A stretch of 21,879 bases of DNA from an uncultured Peptococcaceae bacterium (GCA_902492275.1 CABUKW010000039.1:1-21879), one strand, 5' to 3'. Numbered from the stretch's first letter, positions 1 through 6,995 are shown. Program-made: numbers and translations. Notes: generated from the letters alone by a model not told the origin.

Positions 1-1
1 C

Positions 2-283
2 TCTCAATCTAATAAAACAATTATCTCCTATTACACTGGAGATGTAAAGAAGCTGATCTAGGGTTTATAGGTATCCCTTGAACAACCTAAATACATTATA
101 CAAGGAAAAGAGTACCCCATTCCCATCCGTATTCTATCCGACAAACACGTTGTAGGGACCGTTGCCACTAACGCGTATAAAGCTCGATTGAAGCACGGTT
201 TTTTGTGCGAATGCACGAATGCGCTGGAAACGGCCCGCTGGCTGTCAGACCAGTTTTGCCATTCTGCGATACTGCTGCGATAG
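2..283 (+). pseudogene. Decayed coding remnant of unknown function, truncated at window edge
   Basis: From 71 to the TAG at 281-283 one plus-strand frame stays open and encodes a protein-like stretch (LEQPKYIIQGKEYPIP, later TNALETARWLSDQF) with host-like codons. It has no ATG, GTG or TTG start until a late TTG at 188. Upstream in the same frame, bases 2-58 encode SQSNKTIISYYTGDVKKLI before stops at 59-61 and 68-70. Bases 43-78 in another frame read KEADLGFIGIP. Joining the three pieces needs one missing base near 44-46 and one extra base near 76, as in a gene hit by compensating indels. I do not recognise the family. It could also be noncoding DNA that is open by chance, but the codon texture argues for a former gene running in from the left. 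Confidence 0.35.
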
Positions 284-342
284 GATCATGAATCATTATA
301 CTGTTGTTTTCATAGAAAAAATCTCGTGTAACCAATCATGAC

Positions 343-372
343 AAAAGAGTCGGCCAATTACCGGCTCCTTTT
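343..372 (+). terminator. Probable bidirectional intrinsic terminator
   Basis: The arms GAGTCGG (347-353) and CCGGCTC (361-367) pair with one G:U around a 7-base loop. The stem is flanked by AAAA at 343-346 and a CTTTT run at 368-372. It lies 60 bases after the stop of the left-edge coding remnant and could have terminated it. It also forms the first half of the 59-base repeat described separately, so it may be an element of that repeat rather than a dedicated terminator. Confidence 0.5.
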
Positions 373-405
373 GCAAGGCATTGTGTGATAAATTGTTACG
401 CAATG
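347..405. repeat. 59-base two-hairpin repeat, copy 1
   Basis: This copy has a TCGG-type hairpin with a short T run, followed by AAGGCATTG (374-382). It ends in CGCAATG (399-405). CATTGTGT and ACGCAATG form a second 8-bp stem with one wobble. It aligns without gaps to 733-791, keeping the T run, AAGGCATTG, the central ATAA and CGCAATG while the hairpin stems differ in sequence. Confidence 0.55.
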
Positions 406-475
406 ATTTATGATAAGCGTTCCCCATCGCTTTTTTATAGCAAGCTGATTCAGGCAGGTATCCTCTGTTTGAAGC

Positions 476-501
476 AAAACTGTTTCACATGAAACAGTTT
501 T
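476..501. promoter_or_regulatory. 26-base palindrome with near-parS core
   Basis: Twelve-base arms (AAAACTGTTTCA and TGAAACAGTTTT) flank a central CA. The central 16 bases, TGTTTCACATGAAACA (481-496), differ from the widely conserved ParB-binding site TGTTTCACGTGAAACA by a single base in the centre. It lies in gene-free DNA. A parS-type centromere site is the leading reading. Alternatives are an operator for another dimeric regulator, or a terminator, though a 2-base loop cannot fold as a simple RNA hairpin without opening some pairs. Confidence 0.5.
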
Positions 502-533
502 TACTCCAATTCTTCTGCATTTTTCAGCCTTTT

Positions 534-570
534 CTGTATTTTGCGCTCTAATAGGGGGTGCAAAATACAG
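534..570. repeat. Perfect 11-bp inverted repeat
   Basis: CTGTATTTTGC (534-544) is exactly complementary in reverse to GCAAAATACAG (560-570) around a 15-base loop that contains five consecutive Gs. It has no T run, so it is not a standard terminator. A second inverted repeat (579-590/639-650) follows immediately, giving two side-by-side stems. Confidence 0.6.
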
Positions 571-732
571 CCAAAATGCCGGTTTTCTGCTCAACCAATA
601 GACTTCCCGGGATTTGACTTTGCAGCCGCCATTTTTTTGCTGAAAACCGGTTCCGCAAGCACTGTCGCATGGCTGAACAATACCGTTGTTCGCTGGCCTG
701 CGCAGCTTTATATTGCTTTTTTACAGCAAACG

Positions 733-791
733 GATCGGCGTATTGCCGACCCATTTTTCTAAGGCATTGCCTAATAATCCATAACGCAATG
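733..791. repeat. 59-base two-hairpin repeat, copy 2
   Basis: TCGGC/GCCGA stem, ATTTTTCT run, AAGGCATTG, then CGCAATG at 785-791. It is the same length as copy 1 (347-405), in the same orientation, 386 bases downstream. The second stem (CATTGCCT with ACGCAATG) keeps its ends and has one internal mismatch. The conserved layout with diverged stem sequence suggests a dispersed intergenic family. Confidence 0.55.
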
Positions 792-832
792 TTATTTTTT
801 TGCATTTCCTGATGCGGCAGCAAGGAACCATC

Positions 833-877
833 AAATCAAAAAGGAACTACTATAAACTCTCGTCGTAATAGTTCCTT
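833..877 (-). terminator. Intrinsic terminator of the phosphatase gene
   Basis: The arms AAGGAACTA (841-849) and TAGTTCCTT (869-877) pair perfectly over 9 bp. On the minus strand the stem is followed by a TTTTTGATTT run (833-840 and beyond). It sits about 35 bases past the stop of the minus-strand gene at 914-1927. Confidence 0.75.
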
Positions 878-913
878 CTCTGTCATGCAGGTTTCACATC
901 GTCCGGCGTTGTG

Positions 914-1927
914 TTACATGGTTTCCAGATACATATCCTGCAGTTTGTCCAACTGTTCGTCAGTCAGGCCCAGCGCCTGTTTCAAGTAGCCTTCGGTGCC
1001 GCCCCACCGTTTGTCGATTTCATCAAAAAAGGCCTGCAAATATTCTGCCCGCACTTTGGCAAAGACTTCAAATAATTTTAATTGTTCTGGAGAGATTTGG
1101 GTGCCTTTGCTGGTGATGCCTGTCCCCAACTTGCTGGCTGACAAGCTATTTTCGTTGCTCAGCAAATAATCGGCAAGGATGGTTTCCCGCGGTACGCCCA
1201 AAGCCAGCAGCAGAGTGGCTGATCCTACGCCTACGCGGTCTTTTCCGGCAGTACAGTGCTGTACCAATGGAACCTGTGCTTCATCTAAAACCAACAGTAC
1301 TAACTGTCGATAAACACCATTGCAATTTTCATTGTTGCCCAAAAGCCGGTTGGTATCGGTCAGCATGGCGATGGCGTCTTCTGCTGTTTTCATCTGGTAT
1401 TGACTGGTGTCCAGGATGTTAGTTGCGTTGGGTGTTTCAAAGGGACGCAGGTGATGATACTGTACGCCGGCGATTTCTATGTCTGGATGGTCGGCTTCTT
1501 CAAAGCTGGAGCGGTAATCCACGACGGTTTTCAGGCCGATGGCCTGTAGCAGGGCGATGTCGTTGTCGGTGATGGTGTTGTGGGCTGCGGAGCGCAGCAG
1601 TCTTCCCCATTTGGTGCGGCGGCCGTCGGCGGTCAGGTAGCCGCCCAGGTCGCGAAAGTTGACCAGGCTGTCCATAGGAATGACTCGCTCTGCGACGCGG
1701 ATACGGGCGCCGTTTTCTGCGGTCAGTAAAAAGTACGGGCGGCTTGCCAGCTTTTCTTCTATGGTAAAGCTGTTGGCAGCAGTACGGCCCAGTAAGGCGC
1801 CTTCTGCCTGTTGAAAATCGGGATTTTCAGACCAATAGATCTGAACTTGTCCCAGTTCTGGCCCTTCCCATTGCAGGGTAAGGCGGTTGTCCTGTCGTGT
1901 GACGGTGGCTGTTTGAAATCCTTCCAT
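914..1927 (-). CDS. Tyrosine-protein phosphatase (Y_phosphatase3 / PTP-like family)
   Basis: Predicted cytoplasmic phosphatase of 337 residues, with no signal peptide or membrane segment. The catalytic P-loop HCTAGKDRVG places the nucleophile at Cys225 and the phosphate-binding Arg at 231 (CX5R). The family hallmark NFRDLGGY is at 90-97, followed by the WG-LLRSA block. Residues 1-85 are a separate beta-rich N-terminal domain rather than part of the phosphatase fold. The family usually ends the loop RTG; here it is RVG. The ATG start has an AAAGGGG site 10 bases upstream. The gene is transcribed alone, with its own promoter (1976-2004) and terminator (833-877). Family members act on phosphotyrosine or phosphoinositides, and the substrate cannot be read from sequence. 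Confidence 0.92.
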   Translation of the reverse strand: MEGFQTATVTRQDNRLTLQWEGPELGQVQIYWSENPDFQQAEGALLGRTAANSFTIEEKLASRPYFLLTAENGARIRVAERVIPMDSLVNFRDLGGYLTADGRRTKWGRLLRSAAHNTITDNDIALLQAIGLKTVVDYRSSFEEADHPDIEIAGVQYHHLRPFETPNATNILDTSQYQMKTAEDAIAMLTDTNRLLGNNENCNGVYRQLVLLVLDEAQVPLVQHCTAGKDRVGVGSATLLLALGVPRETILADYLLSNENSLSASKLGTGITSKGTQISPEQLKLFEVFAKVRAEYLQAFFDEIDKRWGGTEGYLKQALGLTDEQLDKLQDMYLETM

Positions 1928-1975
1928 ATTGCAATATCCCCTTTGTTACTTGTAAAAGCATCTTGTTCTGCATTC

Positions 1976-2004
1976 AGTATACAAGGGCCCTTGCCAAATG
2001 GCCA
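1976..2004 (-). promoter_or_regulatory. Promoter of the phosphatase gene with palindromic spacer
   Basis: On the minus strand, TGGCCA (-35, at 1999-2004) and TATACT (-10, at 1976-1981) are separated by exactly 17 bases. The -10-proximal part of the spacer is a perfect 12-base palindrome, CAAGGGCCCTTG (1982-1993). Its position between the boxes suits a repressor operator. The start site would fall near 1969, giving a leader of about 40 bases. Confidence 0.5.
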
Positions 2005-2037
2005 GCAAAAAATTTTTGGCAGGTTTTTTTCCTGTCA
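2005..2037 (-). terminator. Possible terminator after the DUF4179 gene
   Basis: On the minus strand TGACAGG and CCTGCCA (2031-2037 and 2017-2023) pair with one mismatch around an all-A loop, followed by an A/T run that includes TTTTTT. The stem is short, so this is tentative, but it lies about 40 bases after the stop at 2075 and just before the next promoter. Confidence 0.4.
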
Positions 2038-2074
2038 CAAATTTATTTTACCAGTTCAAGCGATTTTGCGGCCC

Positions 2075-3520
2075 CTACGGGCTGCCTGATGTCTGCGCTG
2101 GCAACACTTGGGGTTCTTCGATTGGAATGCGTATCGGGTCCTCCAGCTTTTGCAGCGGCGCCCAGTTTACGGTAAGGGTGAGCGGGCCGGTTTCGTAATG
2201 TTTGACAAGAAACTGGTTGTAGAAGTAATAGCCGCTTTGGTCATTGCTTTGCTTATCATAGCTATGACCGGAGCCTGTTTGCTGCCATTCCTGCTGGTTG
2301 CCGCTGCTATCCAGATAGGTGCTGTCGAACACATTGCCATACACGGTGCTGTCGCTGCTTTGCATCTCAAATTCCAAAAACAGTCCCGCATCGCAGGGCG
2401 TGGCTGCTTTCAGCTGGATATAGGCGGGCAGGCCGGTAAAGGTGCTGCTGCGGTAGTCGTAGGTGACCTGCCGGTTTTCCTTGGGCAGCAGGGCAATTTC
2501 TTCGATTTGCAGCAGATAAACGCCATCATCGGCAAACCAACTGCTGTCCAGCCATGTTTGCCGCGGCTGGCCGATGCTGCCAATGCCGGATACGCCGTTG
2601 CTGATGGTTTCCCAGCGGTGGTGCTGCCTGCCTTGCAGCGTCATGGGCAAGCTGGTGATGTAGGCTGTATTGTCGGCAGCCTCCTGCCAGTAAACCCGCA
2701 TTTGGGTGGGATAAATCTCTGCCTTTTCCAGAAGGATTGTTTGTCCTGCCAGCTCTATGGTTTGCTGCAAATCGATGGTGCGCAGGTTAAAGAGGCTGTC
2801 TGCGTCGATGTGCAGCGGGACTGTCAGGGTGGCCACTGTTTCATAGTCAGGCTGCGGCGCTGCATAGCTGGCAATGAGACCTTCCAGACCGTCTTGCGCT
2901 GTGTCATCGGCTGGGGCGACCACCTGTTCAATGGTAATTTGCAGCTGTAGCTGCTCCGGTAAGGTTCCTTCTGTAAAGCTGCATTTTAGTTCCCGCAGTT
3001 GGCTTTCTGTTTCTACCATGCTGCTCCAGCTGGCACCGTAGCCTTCCAGATGGTTGCCGTCCAAATCCTGCAGCTCCGGCGTATAACGGTACTGTTCCTG
3101 GATGGCGGCAATGTCATTGCCCATGCCCAGCAGCCGGTAATAGACGGTCAAGTTGGCTGTATCGGCCACCAGATATTCTACCTCCAGCCGATAGCCGTTG
3201 TCGCTGGCGCTCTGCTTCACCAGCTGTACATAGTGATGCTCAATAGCCGCCTTCATACTGGGGTCAAAGCTGACCGCCGCCACCAATTCCCGCATCAGCG
3301 GCACCTTAGCCGCTGCCGAGGCAAAAGCTGGCGATAGGTTGACCGCCCCTACAAAAAGCAGACAGGTGCAGATTGCTACTGCCAGTGTTTTTTGCAGGCG
3401 GGGCAACCATTTCTGCGGTCTGGCGGCTGTCATGCGCTGGCGGGTGGTTTGCAGCAGCGCCGCCGACGGCCCAATGGGTTCATTGAGGTTTTGAAATTGT
3501 TTTTTCCATGGTTCCTGCAT
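2075..3520 (-). CDS. DUF4179 membrane protein, probable anti-sigma factor
   Basis: A 481-residue protein encoded directly after an ECF sigma factor. The short cytoplasmic N-terminus (1-44) precedes one hydrophobic helix at about 45-64 (LAVAICTCLLFVGAVNL). A long extracytoplasmic part follows that fits DUF4179 and the beta-rich domains usually attached to it. In this family the N-terminal segment binds the sigma factor and the outer domain senses an envelope signal; that role is inferred from family and neighbour. The start is the ATG at 3518-3520, which has a strong GGAAGGAGG 8 bases upstream. A longer in-frame ATG at 3640 would run deep into the sigma gene and has no such site. The chosen start overlaps the sigma gene by 41 bases, implying translational coupling. 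Confidence 0.85.
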   Translation of the reverse strand: MQEPWKKQFQNLNEPIGPSAALLQTTRQRMTAARPQKWLPRLQKTLAVAICTCLLFVGAVNLSPAFASAAAKVPLMRELVAAVSFDPSMKAAIEHHYVQLVKQSASDNGYRLEVEYLVADTANLTVYYRLLGMGNDIAAIQEQYRYTPELQDLDGNHLEGYGASWSSMVETESQLRELKCSFTEGTLPEQLQLQITIEQVVAPADDTAQDGLEGLIASYAAPQPDYETVATLTVPLHIDADSLFNLRTIDLQQTIELAGQTILLEKAEIYPTQMRVYWQEAADNTAYITSLPMTLQGRQHHRWETISNGVSGIGSIGQPRQTWLDSSWFADDGVYLLQIEEIALLPKENRQVTYDYRSSTFTGLPAYIQLKAATPCDAGLFLEFEMQSSDSTVYGNVFDSTYLDSSGNQQEWQQTGSGHSYDKQSNDQSGYYFYNQFLVKHYETGPLTLTVNWAPLQKLEDPIRIPIEEPQVLPAQTSGSP

Positions 3521-4037
3521 GGTCTGCGCCTCCTTCCAGCTTTTCCCGTAATAGTTTTCGTCCGCGGGACAACTGCATCCGAATCGTTCCGGCCGGAATA
3601 TGCTGCAGCCGTCCGATTTCTTCAGCGGTAAGCCCTTCATAATAGTAAAGATGTAACACCGTTCTATATGTCACTGGCAACTCGGCCAACCCCTGGGCCA
3701 AGGCCTGCGTTTCTTCGTCGTCATACTGGAAAAACTCCTCTGATAACTCGGTCCAGGAGGTGGTTCTGCGGCGCCAGGCGGACATCCAGAAATTTTTGCA
3801 GCAGTTTATGGTCACCCGTAAAAACCAGGCCTTGCCATGCTCATAGCTGGCAAAGGTGGGACTACGCCGCACGTAGCGCAGAAACACCTCCTGAAAAATA
3901 TCGTCGGCGTCATGCCGGTTTTGCAGGCGGGCATAGGCCAATCGATACACCATAGCGCCATAACAGGCCACCACATCGTCAGAGAAGCTATCTGTTTCCA
4001 ATGGCTGCTGTAAATCCTGTTCCCGTTCTTGTTCCAT
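3480..4037 (-). CDS. ECF-type RNA polymerase sigma factor
   Basis: A 185-residue sigma-70 family protein with only regions 2 and 4. Region 2 covers about 25-90, with the core-binding and -10 melting motif NRHDADDIFQEVFLRY. Region 4 covers about 118-168, with the helix-turn-helix GLTAEEIGRLQHIPAGTIRMQLSRGR that reads the -35 element. The ATG at 4035-4037 has AGGAGG 7 bases upstream. An in-frame ATG 42 bases earlier lacks a ribosome site. It is followed by, and overlaps, a DUF4179 membrane protein that probably holds it inactive. The promoter upstream looks sigma-A-like rather than ECF-like, so autoregulation is not obvious from the sequence. Confidence 0.93.
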   Translation of the reverse strand: MEQEREQDLQQPLETDSFSDDVVACYGAMVYRLAYARLQNRHDADDIFQEVFLRYVRRSPTFASYEHGKAWFLRVTINCCKNFWMSAWRRRTTSWTELSEEFFQYDDEETQALAQGLAELPVTYRTVLHLYYYEGLTAEEIGRLQHIPAGTIRMQLSRGRKLLREKLEGGADHAGTMEKTISKPQ

Positions 4038-4057
4038 CTCACCGCCTCCTCTCACCT

Positions 4058-4086
4058 TATATACCAGACAGCAAGCCAAAGTGCAA
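4058..4086 (-). promoter_or_regulatory. Promoter of the sigma/DUF4179 operon
   Basis: On the minus strand, TTGCAC (-35, 4081-4086) and TATATA (-10, 4058-4063) are 17 bases apart. The predicted transcription start lies just upstream of the AGGAGG of the sigma gene, so the leader is very short. There is no AAC-type ECF -35 motif at this spacing. Confidence 0.5.
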
Positions 4087-4148
4087 CAACAAACTTTTTT
4101 TATTTTTACACAGAAACTACAATGATAGCCCTATCTACAGCCATCATG

Positions 4149-4181
4149 AAAAATGACGAGATGTCAGCTACCATCCCGTCA
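4149..4181 (-). terminator. Intrinsic terminator of the ATP-grasp/transglutaminase cluster
   Basis: On the minus strand the arms TGACGGGATG and CATCTCGTCA (4172-4181 and 4154-4163) pair over 10 bp with one G:U around an 8-base loop, and are followed by TTTTT (4149-4153). It lies about 80 bases past the stop of the last gene of the cluster. A second ATGAT/ATCAT hairpin follows at about 4122-4147. Confidence 0.85.
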
Positions 4182-4263
4182 CTGTGTGCAAAAAATTTTT
4201 TACAATTCTCTGTGTTTTTGGCTATTTTGGCAGAATATTTAGACTTCATAGTTTCAAGGAAAA

Positions 4264-5190
4264 CTATTCCTCTAGTAAGCGAAAAGCTACGGCGTGCTGG
4301 TTAATCAGATGGCTTTTCTGCCGGAAAAACACCGTTCCCTCAACAGGCGATAGGAGCTGTTCCCGTACGGTAACGTCAAAGGGATCTAACACCTGCGCCA
4401 GCAAATCGCCTTTGTGTACCTCCTCGCCGGGATCCTTAAAATAGCGGTATAAGCCCGATGTGGTGGTCTGAATAGTAGTCAGTTGGGTATCGTCTACAAT
4501 ATGGCTGACATAGCTCTGCCGGCTGCGATACTGCAAAACGCCGCAATGATTGAGAAAGCTGAGAATATGGTCTACCATACGCATGGCTTCCGGCGTGTCA
4601 AACTCGTCGGTTTTGGTGGTGTACAAGGAAAAGGCTTTGGTATTCCAAATCTGCCAGTTATAATTCAAAGTGGTACTGTCATAGGGATGGGGCGTGCGCA
4701 GCATAATATAAGGCAGTCCGAAGGCTTTGGCCAAATCCAAGTCATGATAGCCCAAGTCCATAATGCGCACATGGGGAATGATTTCGCCCATCATATAAAA
4801 GCTAGTCAGCTGCACACCGTACTGATAGCCCTGAATCTGTTCAAACACACCGGCGGCGATGCGCTGTGTGGTTTCCCCCAGGCTGTAGCCGGGAAACATG
4901 CGGTTGATATCGGTATTGTCGGTGGGCCAAAACCGTTTGCCGATATTCATGGAGGCATGGTTGACCGAAGGAATGACCAGAATTTCTTTGCCGGCGGTGA
5001 GCGCGCCCTTTGCCTCCAGCTTTTTCAGCGCTTCGATTAAACGGGCACACACATACATCTGCTGAATTTCATTGCCCCGCAGCGCGCCGACCACACAGAC
5101 GGTTTTCTCCCCTTGACCAAAATAAAATCCGCTGACCTTCAAACTCTCCCGATAAGGCGACTGCAATTCATACAAAACTTCTTTTCTCAT
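4264..5190 (-). CDS. M14-like (AstE/AspA) protein lacking zinc ligands, probable pseudoenzyme
   Basis: A 308-residue homologue of the succinylglutamate desuccinylase/aspartoacylase branch of M14. It keeps the fold markers TDINRMFPG (about 93-101) and the C-terminal beta-barrel (about 245-305), matching its neighbour at 5187-6125. Where active members have G-T-H-G-D-E it reads A-L-R-G-N-E, so the zinc His becomes Arg38. Where they have D-I-H-S-S it reads Q-L-T-S-F, so the second zinc His becomes Thr129. The catalytic Glu of the VVEMG block is also absent. It is probably a non-hydrolytic partner or binding subunit. The start is the ATG at 5188-5190, which overlaps the upstream stop as ATGA and has GGAGG 9 bases before it. 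It is the last gene of the five-gene cluster, followed by a strong terminator. Confidence 0.8.
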   Translation of the reverse strand: MRKEVLYELQSPYRESLKVSGFYFGQGEKTVCVVGALRGNEIQQMYVCARLIEALKKLEAKGALTAGKEILVIPSVNHASMNIGKRFWPTDNTDINRMFPGYSLGETTQRIAAGVFEQIQGYQYGVQLTSFYMMGEIIPHVRIMDLGYHDLDLAKAFGLPYIMLRTPHPYDSTTLNYNWQIWNTKAFSLYTTKTDEFDTPEAMRMVDHILSFLNHCGVLQYRSRQSYVSHIVDDTQLTTIQTTTSGLYRYFKDPGEEVHKGDLLAQVLDPFDVTVREQLLSPVEGTVFFRQKSHLINQHAVAFRLLEE

Positions 5191-6125
5191 AATACGCCAC
5201 CTCCAAGGATGCGGGCAATCAGCGACCCCTGATTGACCACCGGATATTCCCGCAATGTAAAAATCACGCCGTTGCAAGGCGCTTGAATCTGCTGCAGCAC
5301 AGCGCCGGTCAGTGGGCTGACGATAGCGCCTACGGCGTCGCCCTCATGCCCCCGATCCAGATAGTCTACCTGCGGCACAAAAATACCGGCTTGCTCGGCA
5401 TTGATAAAGCTGACGTAGCCATCGGAGGAAATGATAGGCCGCCGCGGTGCGCGAACCGGCCCAGTCCAAATACCCATCCGCTTCATCAGATTTAAAATGC
5501 CGTCCACCAGTTGCTGGCCATTCTGCTGATTGATGCGCATGCCAACGCCCATTTCCACCACCAAGGTTGGCACGCCAATCTGGTTTAAACTGTAGGCCAG
5601 CGTGGCTTCCAAAACAGTCGCCGCAGCATGTACCCAAATGAAATCCATATTCAGCAGTTTGGCATAGGGCAGCAGCTGCTCCGCCGACTGCTCATTGATG
5701 CGGATTTGGGGCAGCTCCCGCAAAAAGATATTGCTGGAATGAATATCAATGCACAAATCGGCGCCGGACAAATCCTGCATAATGCCCGCCGCCACATATT
5801 CGGCGGTGGCCCCTTCTTTATCGCCAGGGAATATGCGGTTCAGGTCCATATCAAACATAGGCACGCCCCGGGTGATGGAGTCGATACCCATAGGATTTAA
5901 CGCCGGATAAATATCTACAATGCCTTTTAGATATTGCTTTTGTTCCTGAATGACATGGTTGAGCAGATAACAGACGTACTGACCTTCCAATTCGTCGCCG
6001 TGGGTGCCGGTAACAATGGCAACCCGTTTTTCCTCGCCGCATAAGCTGCCCGGCTGCAGACGGTGCCGTACAATGACCAGATTTTCATCTACCGGCAGCC
6101 CCACCTCTATTACTTTTTCGATCAT
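5187..6125 (-). CDS. M14 family zinc acylase/carboxypeptidase (succinylglutamate desuccinylase/aspartoacylase-like)
   Basis: A 312-residue predicted zinc hydrolase that removes an acyl or amino-acid group from an amide-linked substrate. The zinc site is complete: GTHGDELEG gives His42 and Glu45, and CIDIHSS gives His129. VVEMG gives the presumed catalytic Glu191. DMDLNRIFPG (92-101) is the substrate-binding Arg motif. Residues from about 225 to the end form the usual C-terminal beta domain. The ATG at 6123-6125 has GGAGG 7 bases upstream and overlaps the transglutaminase stop by 4 bases. The downstream gene is a degenerate paralogue, so the two may form one complex. The cluster context (ATP-grasp ligase, alpha-E, protease) suggests a peptide-like substrate rather than N-succinylglutamate; that is inference. 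Confidence 0.88.
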   Translation of the reverse strand: MIEKVIEVGLPVDENLVIVRHRLQPGSLCGEEKRVAIVTGTHGDELEGQYVCYLLNHVIQEQKQYLKGIVDIYPALNPMGIDSITRGVPMFDMDLNRIFPGDKEGATAEYVAAGIMQDLSGADLCIDIHSSNIFLRELPQIRINEQSAEQLLPYAKLLNMDFIWVHAAATVLEATLAYSLNQIGVPTLVVEMGVGMRINQQNGQQLVDGILNLMKRMGIWTGPVRAPRRPIISSDGYVSFINAEQAGIFVPQVDYLDRGHEGDAVGAIVSPLTGAVLQQIQAPCNGVIFTLREYPVVNQGSLIARILGGGVL

Positions 6126-6907
6126 AAAACTTCCTCCAGATTTCCATAAACATCCTGCGTCTGCGCTGCCAGTCCGCTAAAAATACCGCGATTTAAACGA
6201 CAATCCAGATAATCCCGCCCCTGCGCCAATTTCAGATAGCCGTCGTCCGTCAGATTATTCTGCGTCGGGTCCAGCCCCAACCATACTTGCTGGGCTGTAT
6301 CGTACACCTCTGCCCAGGCGTGGGTGGCGCCTTCGCCGAAAATCATACCGGCCACATACCGGGCGGCGATGCCGCTGGCCCGGCACAGAGTAATGAAAAT
6401 CTGGGCGTAATCCTGACAGACGCCGCGGCCCTGAGCAAAGGCGTCGCCAGCGGTGGTAAAGGCCGACGTCACACCGGCCTCATACTGAAAGTGTCCATGC
6501 AGGCAATCCATCAACTGCATTGCCCGCGCGAATTCGGCGGCATCTTCCGAAAAAGGGCATTGCTGCAAAAAATGCTGCAAAGGCTCTGTCATCTGGCAGG
6601 CCGCCGAGGGATACCGATAGATGGCCGGGCAGCGCTCCTGATTTTTGCGGGCCGGATCCAGCCAGGCCACGCCGCTCATTTCATATTGAAATTGGCTGTG
6701 GGGGCTTTCAAAGCGTCCGCTGCCTACCACATTGCCAAAGCAATCTCGCTGAAAAGTCAGCGGAACATCTGGCTCCAACGACCAGGTCAGGCCGCAAATC
6801 TGCTGCTCCGGCAGCCGCAGCGGAAAGGCCCGCAGGCTAAAGCTGTGCTGCCAAACCGGCTGACTGAACTGCAGCGCCATACGGTAAAAAAATTTTACTT
6901 TTCGCAA
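6122..6907 (-). CDS. Transglutaminase-like cysteine protease
   Basis: A 261-residue protein with the full transglutaminase-like triad: Cys164 in GVCQDYAQ, His196 in THAWAEV and Asp213 in GLDPT. Residues 1-95 fit the bacterial transglutaminase-like N-terminal beta domain. There is no signal peptide or membrane helix, so it should be cytoplasmic. Bacterial members generally cleave peptide or isopeptide bonds. The start is TTG at 6905-6907 (minus-strand TTGCGAAAA) with GAGGTG 6 bases upstream; the first internal ATG has no ribosome site. It overlaps the M14 gene by the ATGA arrangement. A 125-base gap with a good -10 box separates it from the alpha-E gene, so this half of the cluster may have its own promoter as well. 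Confidence 0.9.
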   Translation of the reverse strand: MRKVKFFYRMALQFSQPVWQHSFSLRAFPLRLPEQQICGLTWSLEPDVPLTFQRDCFGNVVGSGRFESPHSQFQYEMSGVAWLDPARKNQERCPAIYRYPSAACQMTEPLQHFLQQCPFSEDAAEFARAMQLMDCLHGHFQYEAGVTSAFTTAGDAFAQGRGVCQDYAQIFITLCRASGIAARYVAGMIFGEGATHAWAEVYDTAQQVWLGLDPTQNNLTDDGYLKLAQGRDYLDCRLNRGIFSGLAAQTQDVYGNLEEVL

Positions 6908-6995
6908 TCAAAACACCTCATCAGAGAAACAGTTCCTTGCACAAATCAACTTCTCGTCTGTACAAAAACCAGTCTCTTTGTTTTCATTTTCTGTT

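Larger units (their letters stand above)
406..832. other. Gene-free, palindrome-rich intergenic stretch
   Basis: No reading frame here has a ribosome site or a recognisable protein. The short open frames on both strands look like chance. The stretch holds the parS-like palindrome at 476-501 and a perfect 11-bp inverted repeat at 534-544/560-570. It also holds a 12-base inverted repeat with one mismatch at 579-590/639-650 (CCGGTTTTCTGC against GCTGAAAACCGG), a small GAACAA/TTGTTC hairpin near 675-690, and the second 59-base repeat copy. The density of inverted repeats suggests a structured RNA, a decayed small mobile element or a protein-binding locus. I cannot decide among these. Confidence 0.5.

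Noticed and set aside
358..823. Overlapping short open frames on both strands in the left gap
   Set aside because: No ribosome sites, unusual composition rich in Arg, Cys and Gln, and they run through repeats and palindromes.
2108..2950. Plus-strand open frame of 280 codons opposite the DUF4179 gene
   Set aside because: Shadow frame. The minus-strand gene has a strong ribosome site, a membrane helix and an operon partner.
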